A stretch of 64,000 bases of DNA from Daphnia pulex. Its lineage: Eukaryota; Arthropoda; Branchiopoda; Diplostraca; Daphniidae. A program made the position numbers and the translations under genes. The notes under the pieces were generated by a model. It worked only from the letters and a program-made list of their open reading frames with translations, did not search any database and was not told the origin of the DNA. Where the stretch lies: positions 5,456,001 through 5,520,000 of the forward strand of contig NC_060019.1 of NCBI RefSeq assembly GCF_021134715.1. Direction: 5' to 3'. Below, piece after piece: positions 36,338 to 45,734 of this stretch. Within the stretch, counting starts at the first letter, position 1. Each line of letters begins with the position of its first letter.

Positions 36338-36410
36338 AGGTCCCAACGAGACTCGAACTCGTGATCTCCTGCTTACTAGGCAGGCGCTTTGCCATCTAAG
36401 CCATAGGACC
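36338..36410 (-). tRNA. tRNA-Thr(AGT), array copy 2, intact cloverleaf
   Basis: 73 nt. Acceptor GGTCCTA pairs with TGGGACC, D-stem GCTT with AAGC, anticodon stem CCTGC with GCAGG (loop CTAGTAA, anticodon AGT), T-stem ACGAG with CTCGT, discriminator T. A-box TGGCTTAGATGG and B-box AGTTCGAGTCT are both good. No T-run terminator lies close downstream. Confidence 0.85.
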
Positions 36411-36821
36411 ACAAAACGGCTTCATAGGACAACAATTTCAAAAATGGTCTTGACGTCACAACAGCAGTTTTACAATTGATTACTTCTATTTTAAAGTTCC
36501 CAACTGTTCCACAGCACAAAGAACAATTTACAAAAAAATCAACGAGATTTTCAACGATACTACGAGTCCTGGTTTCTTACTAGGAAGAGCAGATCCATGC
36601 TGCACAATTAGTTATTATGATTTGGTGTTTAAATTTCAGCATGGAAAATACCTTTGGAATTGTTCCCGAGTAGGCAGTCAAAATTAGACTACCAAGAAAA
36701 TAATCATTATAACTAGCAATTTAACGGTATTCTGCGCTAAAATAGAACTTATTTTAACGATTCTATCAGTTCTTTTTCTGAATTCTAAGAAACACGGGAT
36801 GATTATGATGACATTTCTTAC

Positions 36822-36894
36822 AGGTCCCAACGAGACTCGAATTCGTGATCTCCTGCTTACTAGGCAGGCGCTTTGCCATCTAAGCCATAGGACC
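36822..36894 (-). tRNA. tRNA-Thr(AGT), array copy 3, one T-stem mismatch
   Basis: As copy 2, but the T-stem reads ACGAA against CTCGT, breaking the nearly universal G53-C61 pair inside the B-box. Possibly inactive. Confidence 0.7.
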
Positions 36895-37305
36895 AAAAAA
36901 CGGCTTGATAGGACAACAATCTCAAAAGTGGTTATGACGTCACAACAGCAGTTTTACAATTGATTACTTTCATTTTAAAGTTCCAAACTGTTCCACAGCA
37001 CAAAGAACAATTAACAAAAATATCAACGAGATTTTCAACGATACTACGAGTCCTGGTCTCTTACTAGGAAGAGCAGATCCATGCTGCACAATTAGTTATT
37101 ATGATTTGGTGTTTAAATTTCAGCATGGAAAATACCTTTGGAATTGTGCCCGAGTAGGCAGTCAAAATTAGACTACCAAGAAAATAATCATTATAACTAG
37201 CAATTTAACGGTATTCTGCGCTAAAATAGAACTTATTTTAACGATTCTATCAGTTCGTTTTCTGAATTCTAAGAGACACGGGATGATTATGATGACATTT
37301 CTTAC

Positions 37306-37378
37306 AGGTCCCAACGAGACTCGAACTCGTGATCTCCTGCTTACTAGGCAGGCGCTTTGCCATCTAAGCCATAGGACC
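37306..37378 (-). tRNA. tRNA-Thr(AGT), array copy 4, intact cloverleaf
   Basis: Identical in structure to copy 2: all four stems pair and the anticodon is AGT. The first T4 on the transcribed strand lies about 80 nt past the 3' end. Confidence 0.85.
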
Positions 37379-37940
37379 AAAAAACGGCTTCATAGGACAA
37401 CAATCTCAAAAGTGGTCATGACGTCACAACAGCAGTTTTACAATTGATTACTTTTATTTTAAAGTTCCCAACTGTTCCACAGCACAAAGAACAATTTACA
37501 AAAATATCAACGAGATTTTCAACGATACTACGAGTCCAGGTCTCTTACTAAGAAGAGCAGATCCATGCTGCACAATTAGGCAGCAGTTTTACAATTGATT
37601 ACTTTTATTTTAAAGTTCCCAACTGTTCCACAGCACAAAGAACAATTTACAAAAAAATCAACGAGATTTTCAACGATACGACGAGTCCTGGTCTCTTACT
37701 AGGAAGAGCAGATCCATGCTGCACAATTAGTTATTATGATTTGGTGTTTAAATTTTAGCATGGAAAATACCTATGGAATTGTGCCCGAGTAGGCAGTCAA
37801 AATTAGACTACCAAGAAAATAATCATTATAACTAGCAATTTAACGGTATTCTGCGCTATAATAGAACTTATTTTAACGATTCTATCAGTTCTTTTTCTGA
37901 TTTCTAAGAGACACGGGATGATTATGATGACATTTCTTAC

Positions 37941-37966
37941 AGGTCCCAACGAGACTCGAACTCGTG
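37941..37966 (-). pseudogene. 3' part of a tRNA-Thr(AGT) split by the BEL element
   Basis: Holds the tRNA 3' end through the T-arm. The remaining part continues at 45688-45734, after the retrotransposon, with TCGTG repeated on both sides. Confidence 0.9.
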
Positions 37967-38240
37967 TGTTGTGCATCGGCACAGGTGATAAAAGAAATCG
38001 CGATATGGCAACGGTGGCGGGGGAGGAGAAGAAAACGAGCGGCCAGTCGATCCAGATATTTCAACGAGGCCGGAACATTCCGGCGAATCGAGAGTTTTTT
38101 GTGGTTAATTTTGAGTTTAATCGAATCGACTGTAAGGTGCGCGTGTTCCCTTGTACCGTGATTCCGTGTCGAGAATACATATTCTTCGCTGTCTACGGTG
38201 TTCGTGATTGATTTTCCTCAGCGGACAGCGGTCCGTCACA
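37967..38240 (+). repeat. BEL left LTR (274 bp)
   Basis: Starts TGTTGTGCATCGGCACAGG and ends GGTCCGTCACA. Differs from the right LTR at two sites (GATAAAAG against GATGAAAG; GATTTTCC against GATTGTCC). Confidence 0.95.
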
Positions 38241-38241
38241 T

Positions 38242-38259
38242 TGGTGCCGAAACCCGGGA
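38242..38259 (+). other. Primer binding site, tRNA-Phe type
   Basis: TGGTGCCGAAACCCGGGA, one base after the LTR, is the complement of a tRNA-Phe 3' end including CCA (acceptor GCCGAAA/TTTCGGC). The match runs on through TCGAAC into the T-loop, about 24 bases in all. Confidence 0.8.
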
Positions 38260-39270
38260 TCGAACTTCACGTACCTGTACGTCTTCCTAACGTGGCAAAA
38301 TTTTCATCGTGGGTAAGTCAACGAATTTTTTATATTGGGTGTGAACGCACGCTGAGCGAGCAAAAATATCGTCGATACCGAAATTCACGTCACGACCACG
38401 AGGCCCCTTTTCGAACCCTACCCCCTCTCTTTATCTATTTCGTCGCGCGAAAGAAAAAAAAAATTCGAACCCCACCTCTTCCCACCGATCCTTTCTTTAT
38501 CCTTACCCCCCCCTCCCCTCCCCGTTGTAATAGTCTACGGCCAATTCATTTAAGTTTCTTTTATGCTAAGTCATATACTTTCCCTTTTATTTTTTAATAC
38601 AAAGGGACATTTTGTGGGGCTCTAACATACAAAATAATAGCATCCCGGAAGGGTCGTCTTCTCTCATCTTTTTACCCTATCTGGGCTGATTAGTTTTCCC
38701 CAATGTTTTATTAATTTATGGGAGATGAAGCTGTTCGTCATCAAATGGGGGGATCTAATCGCGGCATAGCAACAGGACATGGATCGCTCTTCTTTCAATG
38801 ACGTTCTATCTCCATTATAACGACTACCTTATTTGAAATCCCGTTTCTATAGTAAAATGAGGGCATCGAAAGAACTTTCGAGGAGACGAGAAAGAATATG
38901 GCCGTGCGATCGCGAACGTTTTCGGGAAAGGTATATAAGCAAGTCAACCGTGGGTTTAAATACTTTGTATTGGTAGACGCATATGTGCTTAATGCGAATG
39001 TTTATTTTTTCGGCAATGTTTAGAAAACATTGAAGGGTGGTTTTCGGTGGCCCGTTATTTTACTTATATTACGTTATTCTGCTTCAAACAAGATAAACGG
39101 GGCTGCCACCTCTGACCCTTTTTACAAACACGCTGGCCTCGTATCTGTAATAACTGCACATTGTTTTTATATTATTTTAATAATTGCAAAATGTCATCCC
39201 CGTTAAGTTATGTTACTGGAAATTATTCGCTTGTTTACCTAAAAATTAAAAGATTATGTTTTAACCTACC

Positions 39271-39640
39271 CAGGTCGAACCTACGAACACGAACAATCCA
39301 CTTTCGAACACAACCAGCACTCGTCTCGACTTTCGAACAATTCTATTCCGAAACGGTGTACAGGTATACTGTTCACGAAATCTGTTAGCCTTATATTTTG
39401 ATAATTAATAATTCCTTTTTACCTCCAGATCGAACATATGAAAACGAACATACGGCCCTCGAACACACATACTCGTTTCGAATAATTCTCGTCCGAAAGG
39501 GTATCTATACTGACCCAAACAAATTGCTTCTACGTTTCGATAATTAACAATTGTTTTTATCATCCCAGATCGAACATACGAACACGAACGTACGGCAACG
39601 AACACAGTCCCTCGTTTCGAACACGCCTTGCTCGAAAGTC
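39271..39640 (+). repeat. Three imperfect direct repeats in the BEL leader
   Basis: CAGRTCGAACMTAYGAA recurs at 39271, 39425 and 39566, each followed by CGAAC-rich sequence with CTCGTTTCGAA or similar. Units are 141-154 bp and diverged. They lie just upstream of the gag ATG. Confidence 0.7.
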
Positions 39641-39695
39641 TCTGAAAAATTTAACTCACGGTCCGTGTGACGTACGTCCACAATATTCCGACGCC

Positions 39696-41771
39696 ATGGC
39701 CGACCTGGAATTAATGAATGCCCCGGATTTGTTCCGGCTTCGAACCACTACAAAACGCCAGCACACGAACCTCGTTACGCGAGTGTACAGCATGATTAAC
39801 AGACGGGCATCGCAAGCTGTATTCGCGGTGTTGTCAACGGATCTTGAGGCTGCGCTAGAGCGTATCACGGCGATTAACGAGCGGTACGTCGTCGCGGGAG
39901 AACTGGATGATCAAGAAAGAGCGGCAGCAGAGGACTACATCCAAAGCGTTGCTGCGGTAAATATGCAAGCACGGCTTGCTATTGGAGGGTATTTACAACC
40001 CGGCGCTAACCCGCGCTTTGAAAGATGGTTCGTTGAAGACTCGAATGTTGATCAAGCTCTGCAGCAGGATTCCCCGACTGAATCCAATGGAACAGAAGAA
40101 GATCAGGATAGCGGTCCAGAGCATAATGAAATAAACCAACGACCTGTTCGCAGGACTCCGCCGGACGATCCTCCCATCAACCCATTAAATTTGGGCTCGG
40201 CGGGTGGCATCAATAACCAAGTCGAGCCTAACGAAGCCAATCAAGCGAAACGGCGAAGAATTGAACTTGAATTCGAACTCGAAAGGAAAAAGGTCGAACG
40301 TTCCCGCAAGATGGATGATCTTTTACGTCAATGCGAGAGAGAAGAAGAAGATATTAAAATGGCAATCGAGCGCGAAAAGCTCTTGGCTGGTGCGCTCGAT
40401 GGATCGATTCAAGGAAACCCAATCCTTTCCTCCACACCGAAGCGCAATATGGATACCATCGGAAACTTACGACCCGTAGAAACAACCGAAAGATCGGCAA
40501 CATTCGCTCCGCCAAGTCGTTGGCCAAAGATTATCGTCGAAAAATTCAACGGGGATCCGCGAAAATGGCAAAGATTCGCGCACGGTATTCACGCCACCGT
40601 TCGCGACGCAAACATCCCTGACTCCTACAAGCTTCTGGGCCTTCAAGACAACATTACGGAAGATATTCGGAAAAGGATGGGCCACATCTTCAACGGATCA
40701 TATGCATTTGAGTCGGCTTGGAATGAATTGGAAGTTAAATATGGAAATCCAGGTCTTATAATGCAGGCGCATAACCAGCACCTTCTCCAAGTCCAGCCTT
40801 TCAAAACCGGAGACTTTAATTCGCTCTTCACTTTAGCGGCAGATGTCCGTGATGCCGTATCAAGCGTTTCCGTTGAGCACTCCAAGGAATTTACGTTTTC
40901 AACCGTCATCTCCTCGCTCGCCTCAAAGCTTCCAATTCAGCTTCAAATCGACTGGGGAAAATATGCATATTCCCTTCGTCCGAATCTACCATCGCTACGA
41001 GATTTCGACAAGTGGATTGATATCGCTGTCGGAGCAGAAGAGTATCGTGGAATTCGACTTTCCGTGGCCGGAGATGTCGTTAATAAACCCGCCCATAATA
41101 CTCACCCTCGGCAGCAAGGCGGCTATGGTCAACCTGGTAGCAGTAATTATCGTGGACCTACTGTGTTGACGAACGGAATTCAAGAAAAAGTAGCAGCTCC
41201 GCAGTGCCCTGCCTGCAGTGCCAATCCTGGTCATCGCCTCGAGTATTGCAACGTTTTCAAGAAAATGTTGGTCAACAAACGAGCAGCTCTCTGCGCCGAC
41301 AACAATTTTTGTTTCAAATGCTTGACACAAGGCCACTACGGAAGAAATTGCTCCCGCACTGACGTGAAGTGTAAGGACTGCGGAAAGGCGCACAACACTC
41401 TCTTACACGGAGCCGATCGCCAATTTCCGTCTGCAAAAACTCAAGGTAACGAATCTCTAACTGTTTTAACGATTCGTGCACCTAACCCAAACCACATACG
41501 TCCCGTATTGCTAGCCATCCTACCCGTCACTGTAAAAGGTAATGAGTCCGTCGCCAAAACATTTGTGGTATTAGATCCGGGGAGCGAGGCCACGCTCATT
41601 ACGAACGCTCTCGCAAAAACTTTAAATTTGACTGGGCCCACCTTTCGTATTCGCTTCGGTAACTTCAATGATTCAATCACCATCGACTCTAAGGTCGTTT
41701 CGTTCCGCATTGCATCAATGAACTACGAAACTCCCATCAGTGAAGCTTTTCTCGTTCCAAAAATCAGTTAG
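39696..41771 (+). CDS. BEL ORF1: Gag and aspartic protease (691 aa)
   Basis: Gag packages element RNA and the protease cuts the polyprotein. The start MADLELMNAPDLFRL follows a 1.45-kb leader. A charged coiled-coil segment lies near residues 183-232 (RRRIELEFELERKKVERSRK). The Pao-type gag domain runs near 283-460 (KFNGDPRKWQRFAHG). Zinc-binding clusters lie near 502-560 (CPACSANPGHRLEYC, CFKCLTQGHYGRNC, CKDCG). The retropepsin motif VVLDPGSEATLI has its catalytic Asp at about 627. The frame closes with TAG right after the protease (PKIS), where BEL elements usually stay open. ORF2 is in the +1 frame and overlaps the last 32 bases. Confidence 0.93.
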   Translation: MADLELMNAPDLFRLRTTTKRQHTNLVTRVYSMINRRASQAVFAVLSTDLEAALERITAINERYVVAGELDDQERAAAEDYIQSVAAVNMQARLAIGGYLQPGANPRFERWFVEDSNVDQALQQDSPTESNGTEEDQDSGPEHNEINQRPVRRTPPDDPPINPLNLGSAGGINNQVEPNEANQAKRRRIELEFELERKKVERSRKMDDLLRQCEREEEDIKMAIEREKLLAGALDGSIQGNPILSSTPKRNMDTIGNLRPVETTERSATFAPPSRWPKIIVEKFNGDPRKWQRFAHGIHATVRDANIPDSYKLLGLQDNITEDIRKRMGHIFNGSYAFESAWNELEVKYGNPGLIMQAHNQHLLQVQPFKTGDFNSLFTLAADVRDAVSSVSVEHSKEFTFSTVISSLASKLPIQLQIDWGKYAYSLRPNLPSLRDFDKWIDIAVGAEEYRGIRLSVAGDVVNKPAHNTHPRQQGGYGQPGSSNYRGPTVLTNGIQEKVAAPQCPACSANPGHRLEYCNVFKKMLVNKRAALCADNNFCFKCLTQGHYGRNCSRTDVKCKDCGKAHNTLLHGADRQFPSAKTQGNESLTVLTIRAPNPNHIRPVLLAILPVTVKGNESVAKTFVVLDPGSEATLITNALAKTLNLTGPTFRIRFGNFNDSITIDSKVVSFRIASMNYETPISEAFLVPKIS

Positions 41772-44700
41772 AAAAATCGATTGGCCAAAACTGAAGAAAT
41801 ACTGGGCTCATCTCGCAGACTTGAATTTGCCAGCAATAGACTCTTCTCAAGTTGGTGTATTGATTGGAGCGGACCAACTTTCGGCCCATATTCAAAAAGA
41901 GATTAGGGAATCAATTGAAGATGACGGCCCTACAGCGATTCTGACTCAATTTGGATGGTCGGTGGTGGGAAAAATTCCCAATTTTCTTGTGGCCGGGCCA
42001 AGCAAGAAAGTAAATGTCAACATTCACTCAGTTTCCCATGATGAAGCGCTATGTAATCTCGTAGAAAAATTTCACTCTACCGAGTCTTTCGGTACGGATG
42101 TTTATGCTCCCACGATCACCTCGGCCGAAGATGCTCAAGTAATTGCCGTGCTCGAATCATCAGTAATTTTCATCGGGTGCGGATGGCAGGTGGATCTCCC
42201 TCTACGCTCAAAAGGCTTTGTCTTCCCTAATAATAGAAAACAGGCTGTGTCTAGGTATTATGGGATGGAACGACGTCTCTCGCTGCCGGAAAACCAACAT
42301 TATGCGGACAAATACAATCTAATCGTAAAAAAGCTTATTGATTCCGGCACCGCTGTAAAGGTAGACTCGTCTGCAATCAACAAGCCGGAAGGAATGATAT
42401 GGTATTTGCCGCATCACTTCGTTGAAAATCCGAACAAACCAGGGAAAATCAGAGTGGTTATGGATTGTGCTGCAAGTTTTTGTCAAGTCTCGCTCAACAA
42501 CCAACTTCTCCGTGGGCCGCCGTTGCTCCCAAAGCTAATAGGAGTGCTGCTACGGTCGAGGGAATGTCTTTTTGCGCTTTCTGCGGATATAGCGGCCTTT
42601 TATCATCGCGTCGGAATTCCAGAAAAACATCAGTCTCTCCAACGATTTGTCTTCCGCGAATTCGGAAGCAATAAACCGCTGAAGACATACCAAATGACGA
42701 CCTTGGTATTTGGGGCAGTCCATGCATCAACCGCGGCCATTTGGGTCTTGCAGCATGCGGTAAATCAAAACAGAAAATATCCCGAAGTTGCATCGCGAAT
42801 AAAGCAAAATTTTTACGCTGATAATTTGAGTGACTCGTTCGAAACCGAAAGGGAAGCCATAAAATTCGCAAAGGACGTCACAGAATCGCTGGCGATCGGT
42901 GGTTTTAAATTAACGGGCTTTGCGTCCTCATCTAAACGGGTCCTAGAAACAATTGCAGCGGAAGACCGGGCCGGATCGATCCTTGACTTAAATTATGGCG
43001 CCTTACCGACAGAATACATTTTGGGGCTCGCCTGGGACTGCAACAGCGACTGTTACAAATTGAGAGTTAAAGAGCTGCCTCCAATCACGACGAAACGGGA
43101 GTTGTTGTCGGCGATGTCAAAAGAATTTGACCCATTAGGAATTTGCCTTCCGGTCATTACGTATGCAAAACTACTCTTTCAAGAAACGTGCAAGCTACGG
43201 TCAAGAATTTCCCCCTATAAGAAGCCGATTGGGTGGGACGAGCCTTTGCCAGAGTGCATTCTGGCAAAGTGGAATATATGGGCCAGCTCATTGTCATCTC
43301 TCTCTCAAATTTCCATTAGGCGATGTTTTCGGTCGAGTGACGAGAATCGTGCAGATTGCATATTTGACCTCATCGTTTTCTCGGACTCATCTCTCCTTGC
43401 GTTCGGAGCTGTGGCTTACCTAAAGACAACCTGTCACGGCAAAATGCACCTCGATTTCGTTATGGCGAAGGGCCGCATCGCACCCACCAGCATCCTAAGT
43501 ATTCCCAGGCTCGAGCTACAAGCGGCGGTACTAGCGATCAGAATGACGCAATCCATCATGAGAGAAATGCGCATCCCGATATCATCCATCGAATACCGAA
43601 CTGACTCAGAAATCGTGCTTCACCAGATAAATTCTTCACATCACAAGCATCCAACTTTCGTGGCCAACAGAATTGGCGAAATTCTCCGTCACTCTAATCC
43701 CGAGCAGTGGAAATTCATATCTGGTAAGGATAATCCGGCCGACGACTGCACTAGAGGCATCACCCCTGACTGCTTCACATCCAATAGTCGTTGGCTTACC
43801 GGCCCGTCCCAGTCGCAGTTGTCAGCAGCACAAGTTTTTACTGTGTCACTCAACCAAGCAGAAGATCCTGACCCATCCATAGCACTGTCAGTGTGTGCCC
43901 TAGATTTTTCCTCCCTTCCCGTCAAAACCTCATTGCCAGCCGTTTCAAAGTTGATTGCGGATAGTCAAGATGGTCTTGCTCGGTTAAAGCGCGATGTAGC
44001 CTTGTCATTGCGCAAAGGAGCCAATTTGGATTCGCCAATCACTGATGATGAATTAAAGCAAGCAATGCGGACGTGCATCATTGTTGCCGCCGAGGAGGCG
44101 TTTCCGGAAGAAATCATCGCTCTCAGAAGTGGAAAGCTAATTCCGAAAGATTCCGTCCTTCGTAATGTGAGTCCTTACATCGATCCTGCGGACGGGCTAA
44201 TGAAGGTGGATGGCCGTCTTAAACATGCCAAGCTGCCACAGCACGCGCGACAACCCGTTATTCTTCCCTCGGATCATCGTCTGACCTCGCTGATTGTTGC
44301 TGATGCTCACAACGAAATTAATCATGCGGGAGTAGAACACACTCTTTCAATTGTCAGAAGGAAGTATTATTTAACTAAAGGTCGCAGGTCCATTCGAAAA
44401 ACCTTGGCGCGTTGCGTCAAATGTCGACGTAGATGTGCACAGCCCCGGCCACCCATCATGGCCAGTCTTCCTAAGGAAAGACTGCTGCCATTCGTTCGAC
44501 CCTTTTCAACATCTGGTCTCGACTTCTTTGGACCTTTTAACACCGTGATCGGTCGACGCACTGAAAAGCGTTATGGTCTTCTCATTACGTGCTTTTCAAC
44601 CCGTGCTGTACACCTGGAATTAGTGTACTCTCTCTCCGCCGACTCCTTTTTGATGGCGCTGCGGCGGTTTATTGCTGATCGTGGCCATCCTACAACCATT

Positions 44701-45393
44701 TATTCGGACAACGGGACCAATCTGGTTGCGGGAGAGAAGGAGCTGCGCGAAGGAATTGTTAACCTCAACTCAAAGCTGGTGACCGAGGAGATGATCGATC
44801 GGGGAATCAATTGGAAATTTTCGCCGCCATCAGGCCCGCATTTTGGTGGTTCGTGGGAGCGCCTTGTCGGCTCAAGCAAGAAATCTTTGCGCGCTGTTCT
44901 GGAGGAGCGCAGCGTTAATGACGAGGTGTTGCTGACTGTATTAAAGGAAGTTGCGTCACTCCTCAACACTCGCCCTCTCACGCATGTATCAAGTGATCGG
45001 TCCGAACCGGAACCGTTAACGCCCAATCATTTTATTCTCGGCTGCCATCATCCCCATTATCCGCCAGATGTCGAAGAAGCGTTTTGTGGCTTGACCAGAC
45101 GACGCTACAGGCAGTCACAATTTATTGTAAATCAGTATTGGCGTAGATGGATGCGGGAATACGTTCCAAACCTAATCGATCGGAAGAAATGGAATCAAGC
45201 AACCCCTTCACTCCGCGTTGGCAACCGAGTGCTTATCATGGATGAGAACACTCGACGCGGACAATGGCTTACTGGAACCGTGTCAAAACTATTCCCGGGA
45301 GAACATGGTCGCATCAGACGTGTCTCTGTCAAAACTGCGACTTCTGAATTAACCCGCCCTGTTGTAAAACTTTGTCTATTTTCAGATGCGTAA
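41740..45393 (+). CDS. BEL ORF2: reverse transcriptase, RNase H, integrase (1217 aa)
   Basis: Copies and integrates the element. Pao-type reverse transcriptase from about residue 235 (RVVMDCAASFCQVSLNNQLL, then LSADIAAFYHRVGIPEKHQS). The catalytic YxDD position near 358 reads YADN. RNase H-like region near 546-640 (VFSDSSLLAFGAVAYL, RLELQAAVLAIRM, YRTDSEIVLHQI). Integrase zinc His/Cys near 853-894. Integrase core D (SGLDFFGPF, about 926), D (IYSDNGTNLV, about 988) and E (GGSWERLVGSSKKSL, about 1037). C-terminal DUF5641-like domain (WRRWMREYVPNL). The frame is fully open. The printed ATG at 41740 lies inside the ORF1 overlap, so translation probably relies on a +1 shift or the ORF is joined in other copies. 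Confidence 0.92.
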   Translation: MKLFSFQKSVRKIDWPKLKKYWAHLADLNLPAIDSSQVGVLIGADQLSAHIQKEIRESIEDDGPTAILTQFGWSVVGKIPNFLVAGPSKKVNVNIHSVSHDEALCNLVEKFHSTESFGTDVYAPTITSAEDAQVIAVLESSVIFIGCGWQVDLPLRSKGFVFPNNRKQAVSRYYGMERRLSLPENQHYADKYNLIVKKLIDSGTAVKVDSSAINKPEGMIWYLPHHFVENPNKPGKIRVVMDCAASFCQVSLNNQLLRGPPLLPKLIGVLLRSRECLFALSADIAAFYHRVGIPEKHQSLQRFVFREFGSNKPLKTYQMTTLVFGAVHASTAAIWVLQHAVNQNRKYPEVASRIKQNFYADNLSDSFETEREAIKFAKDVTESLAIGGFKLTGFASSSKRVLETIAAEDRAGSILDLNYGALPTEYILGLAWDCNSDCYKLRVKELPPITTKRELLSAMSKEFDPLGICLPVITYAKLLFQETCKLRSRISPYKKPIGWDEPLPECILAKWNIWASSLSSLSQISIRRCFRSSDENRADCIFDLIVFSDSSLLAFGAVAYLKTTCHGKMHLDFVMAKGRIAPTSILSIPRLELQAAVLAIRMTQSIMREMRIPISSIEYRTDSEIVLHQINSSHHKHPTFVANRIGEILRHSNPEQWKFISGKDNPADDCTRGITPDCFTSNSRWLTGPSQSQLSAAQVFTVSLNQAEDPDPSIALSVCALDFSSLPVKTSLPAVSKLIADSQDGLARLKRDVALSLRKGANLDSPITDDELKQAMRTCIIVAAEEAFPEEIIALRSGKLIPKDSVLRNVSPYIDPADGLMKVDGRLKHAKLPQHARQPVILPSDHRLTSLIVADAHNEINHAGVEHTLSIVRRKYYLTKGRRSIRKTLARCVKCRRRCAQPRPPIMASLPKERLLPFVRPFSTSGLDFFGPFNTVIGRRTEKRYGLLITCFSTRAVHLELVYSLSADSFLMALRRFIADRGHPTTIYSDNGTNLVAGEKELREGIVNLNSKLVTEEMIDRGINWKFSPPSGPHFGGSWERLVGSSKKSLRAVLEERSVNDEVLLTVLKEVASLLNTRPLTHVSSDRSEPEPLTPNHFILGCHHPHYPPDVEEAFCGLTRRRYRQSQFIVNQYWRRWMREYVPNLIDRKKWNQATPSLRVGNRVLIMDENTRRGQWLTGTVSKLFPGEHGRIRRVSVKTATSELTRPVVKLCLFSDA

Positions 45394-45395
45394 TC

Positions 45396-45408
45396 GGCCG
45401 GGCGGGAC
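45396..45408 (+). other. Polypurine-like tract of the BEL element
   Basis: GGCCGGGCGGGAC abuts the right LTR and fits the second-strand primer position. It contains pyrimidine interruptions. Confidence 0.5.
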
Positions 45409-45682
45409 TGTTGTGCATCGGCACAGGTGATGAAAGAAATCGCGATATGGCAACGGTGGCGGGGGAGGAGAAGAAAACGAGCGGCCAGTCGATCCAGATA
45501 TTTCAACGAGGCCGGAACATTCCGGCGAATCGAGAGTTTTTTGTGGTTAATTTTGAGTTTAATCGAATCGACTGTAAGGTGCGCGTGTTCCCTTGTACCG
45601 TGATTCCGTGTCGAGAATACATATTCTTCGCTGTCTACGGTGTTCGTGATTGATTGTCCTCAGCGGACAGCGGTCCGTCACA
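45409..45682 (+). repeat. BEL right LTR (274 bp)
   Basis: Same length as the left LTR with two base differences. It is followed by the TCGTG target duplication. Confidence 0.95.
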
Positions 45683-45687
45683 TCGTG

Positions 45688-45734
45688 ATCTCCTGCTTAC
45701 TAGGCAGGCGCTTTGCCATCTAAGCCATAGGACT
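45688..45734 (-). pseudogene. 5' part of the tRNA-Thr(AGT) split by the BEL element
   Basis: Holds acceptor 5' strand, D-arm, anticodon arm and variable region, but not the 3' part, which lies at 37941-37966. The first base reads A instead of G, so the acceptor end had already changed or changed after the split. Confidence 0.85.

Larger units (their letters stand above)
35550..37966 (-). repeat. tRNA-Thr tandem array, block 1 left part (~484-bp unit)
   Basis: Successive tRNA starts at 35855, 36338, 36822 and 37306 give periods of 483, 484 and 484. Each unit has one tRNA-Thr (- strand) and about 410 bp of spacer with fixed landmarks (ACTACGAGTCCTGGTCTCTT, GGTATTCTGCGCT, TGACGTCACAACAGCAG). 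Unit 1 lacks about 35 bp of spacer. A partial unit around 37460-37580 jumps to a new start (TTAG/GCAGCAG at 37579), giving a 635-bp step to the next tRNA. The last tRNA is cut at 37966 by the BEL element. Confidence 0.92.
37967..45682 (+). mobile_element. BEL/Pao LTR retrotransposon, complete, 7716 bp
   Basis: Two 274-bp LTRs (37967-38240, 45409-45682) beginning TGTTGTGCATCG and ending CCGTCACA differ at two positions only, so the insertion is recent. The 5-bp target duplication TCGTG flanks both ends (37962-37966, 45683-45687). In order it has a tRNA-Phe primer site, a 1.4-kb leader with direct repeats, ORF1 (gag plus protease), ORF2 (reverse transcriptase, RNase H, integrase) and a purine-rich tract. 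No envelope gene is present. Integration disrupted one tRNA-Thr copy of the array. Confidence 0.95.

Noticed and set aside
35550..37966. CRISPR-like array
   Set aside because: The unit is 484 bp with conserved spacer and a tRNA gene in a eukaryotic context; repeats are not short and spacers are not unique.
42465..45506. Extra open frames within the BEL pol region, both strands
   Set aside because: Shadows of the 1217-codon ORF, which carries all recognised domains.
37967..45682. Endogenous retrovirus with envelope
   Set aside because: No third frame between integrase and the right LTR; ORF2 ends 15 bases before the LTR, so there is no room for an envelope gene.
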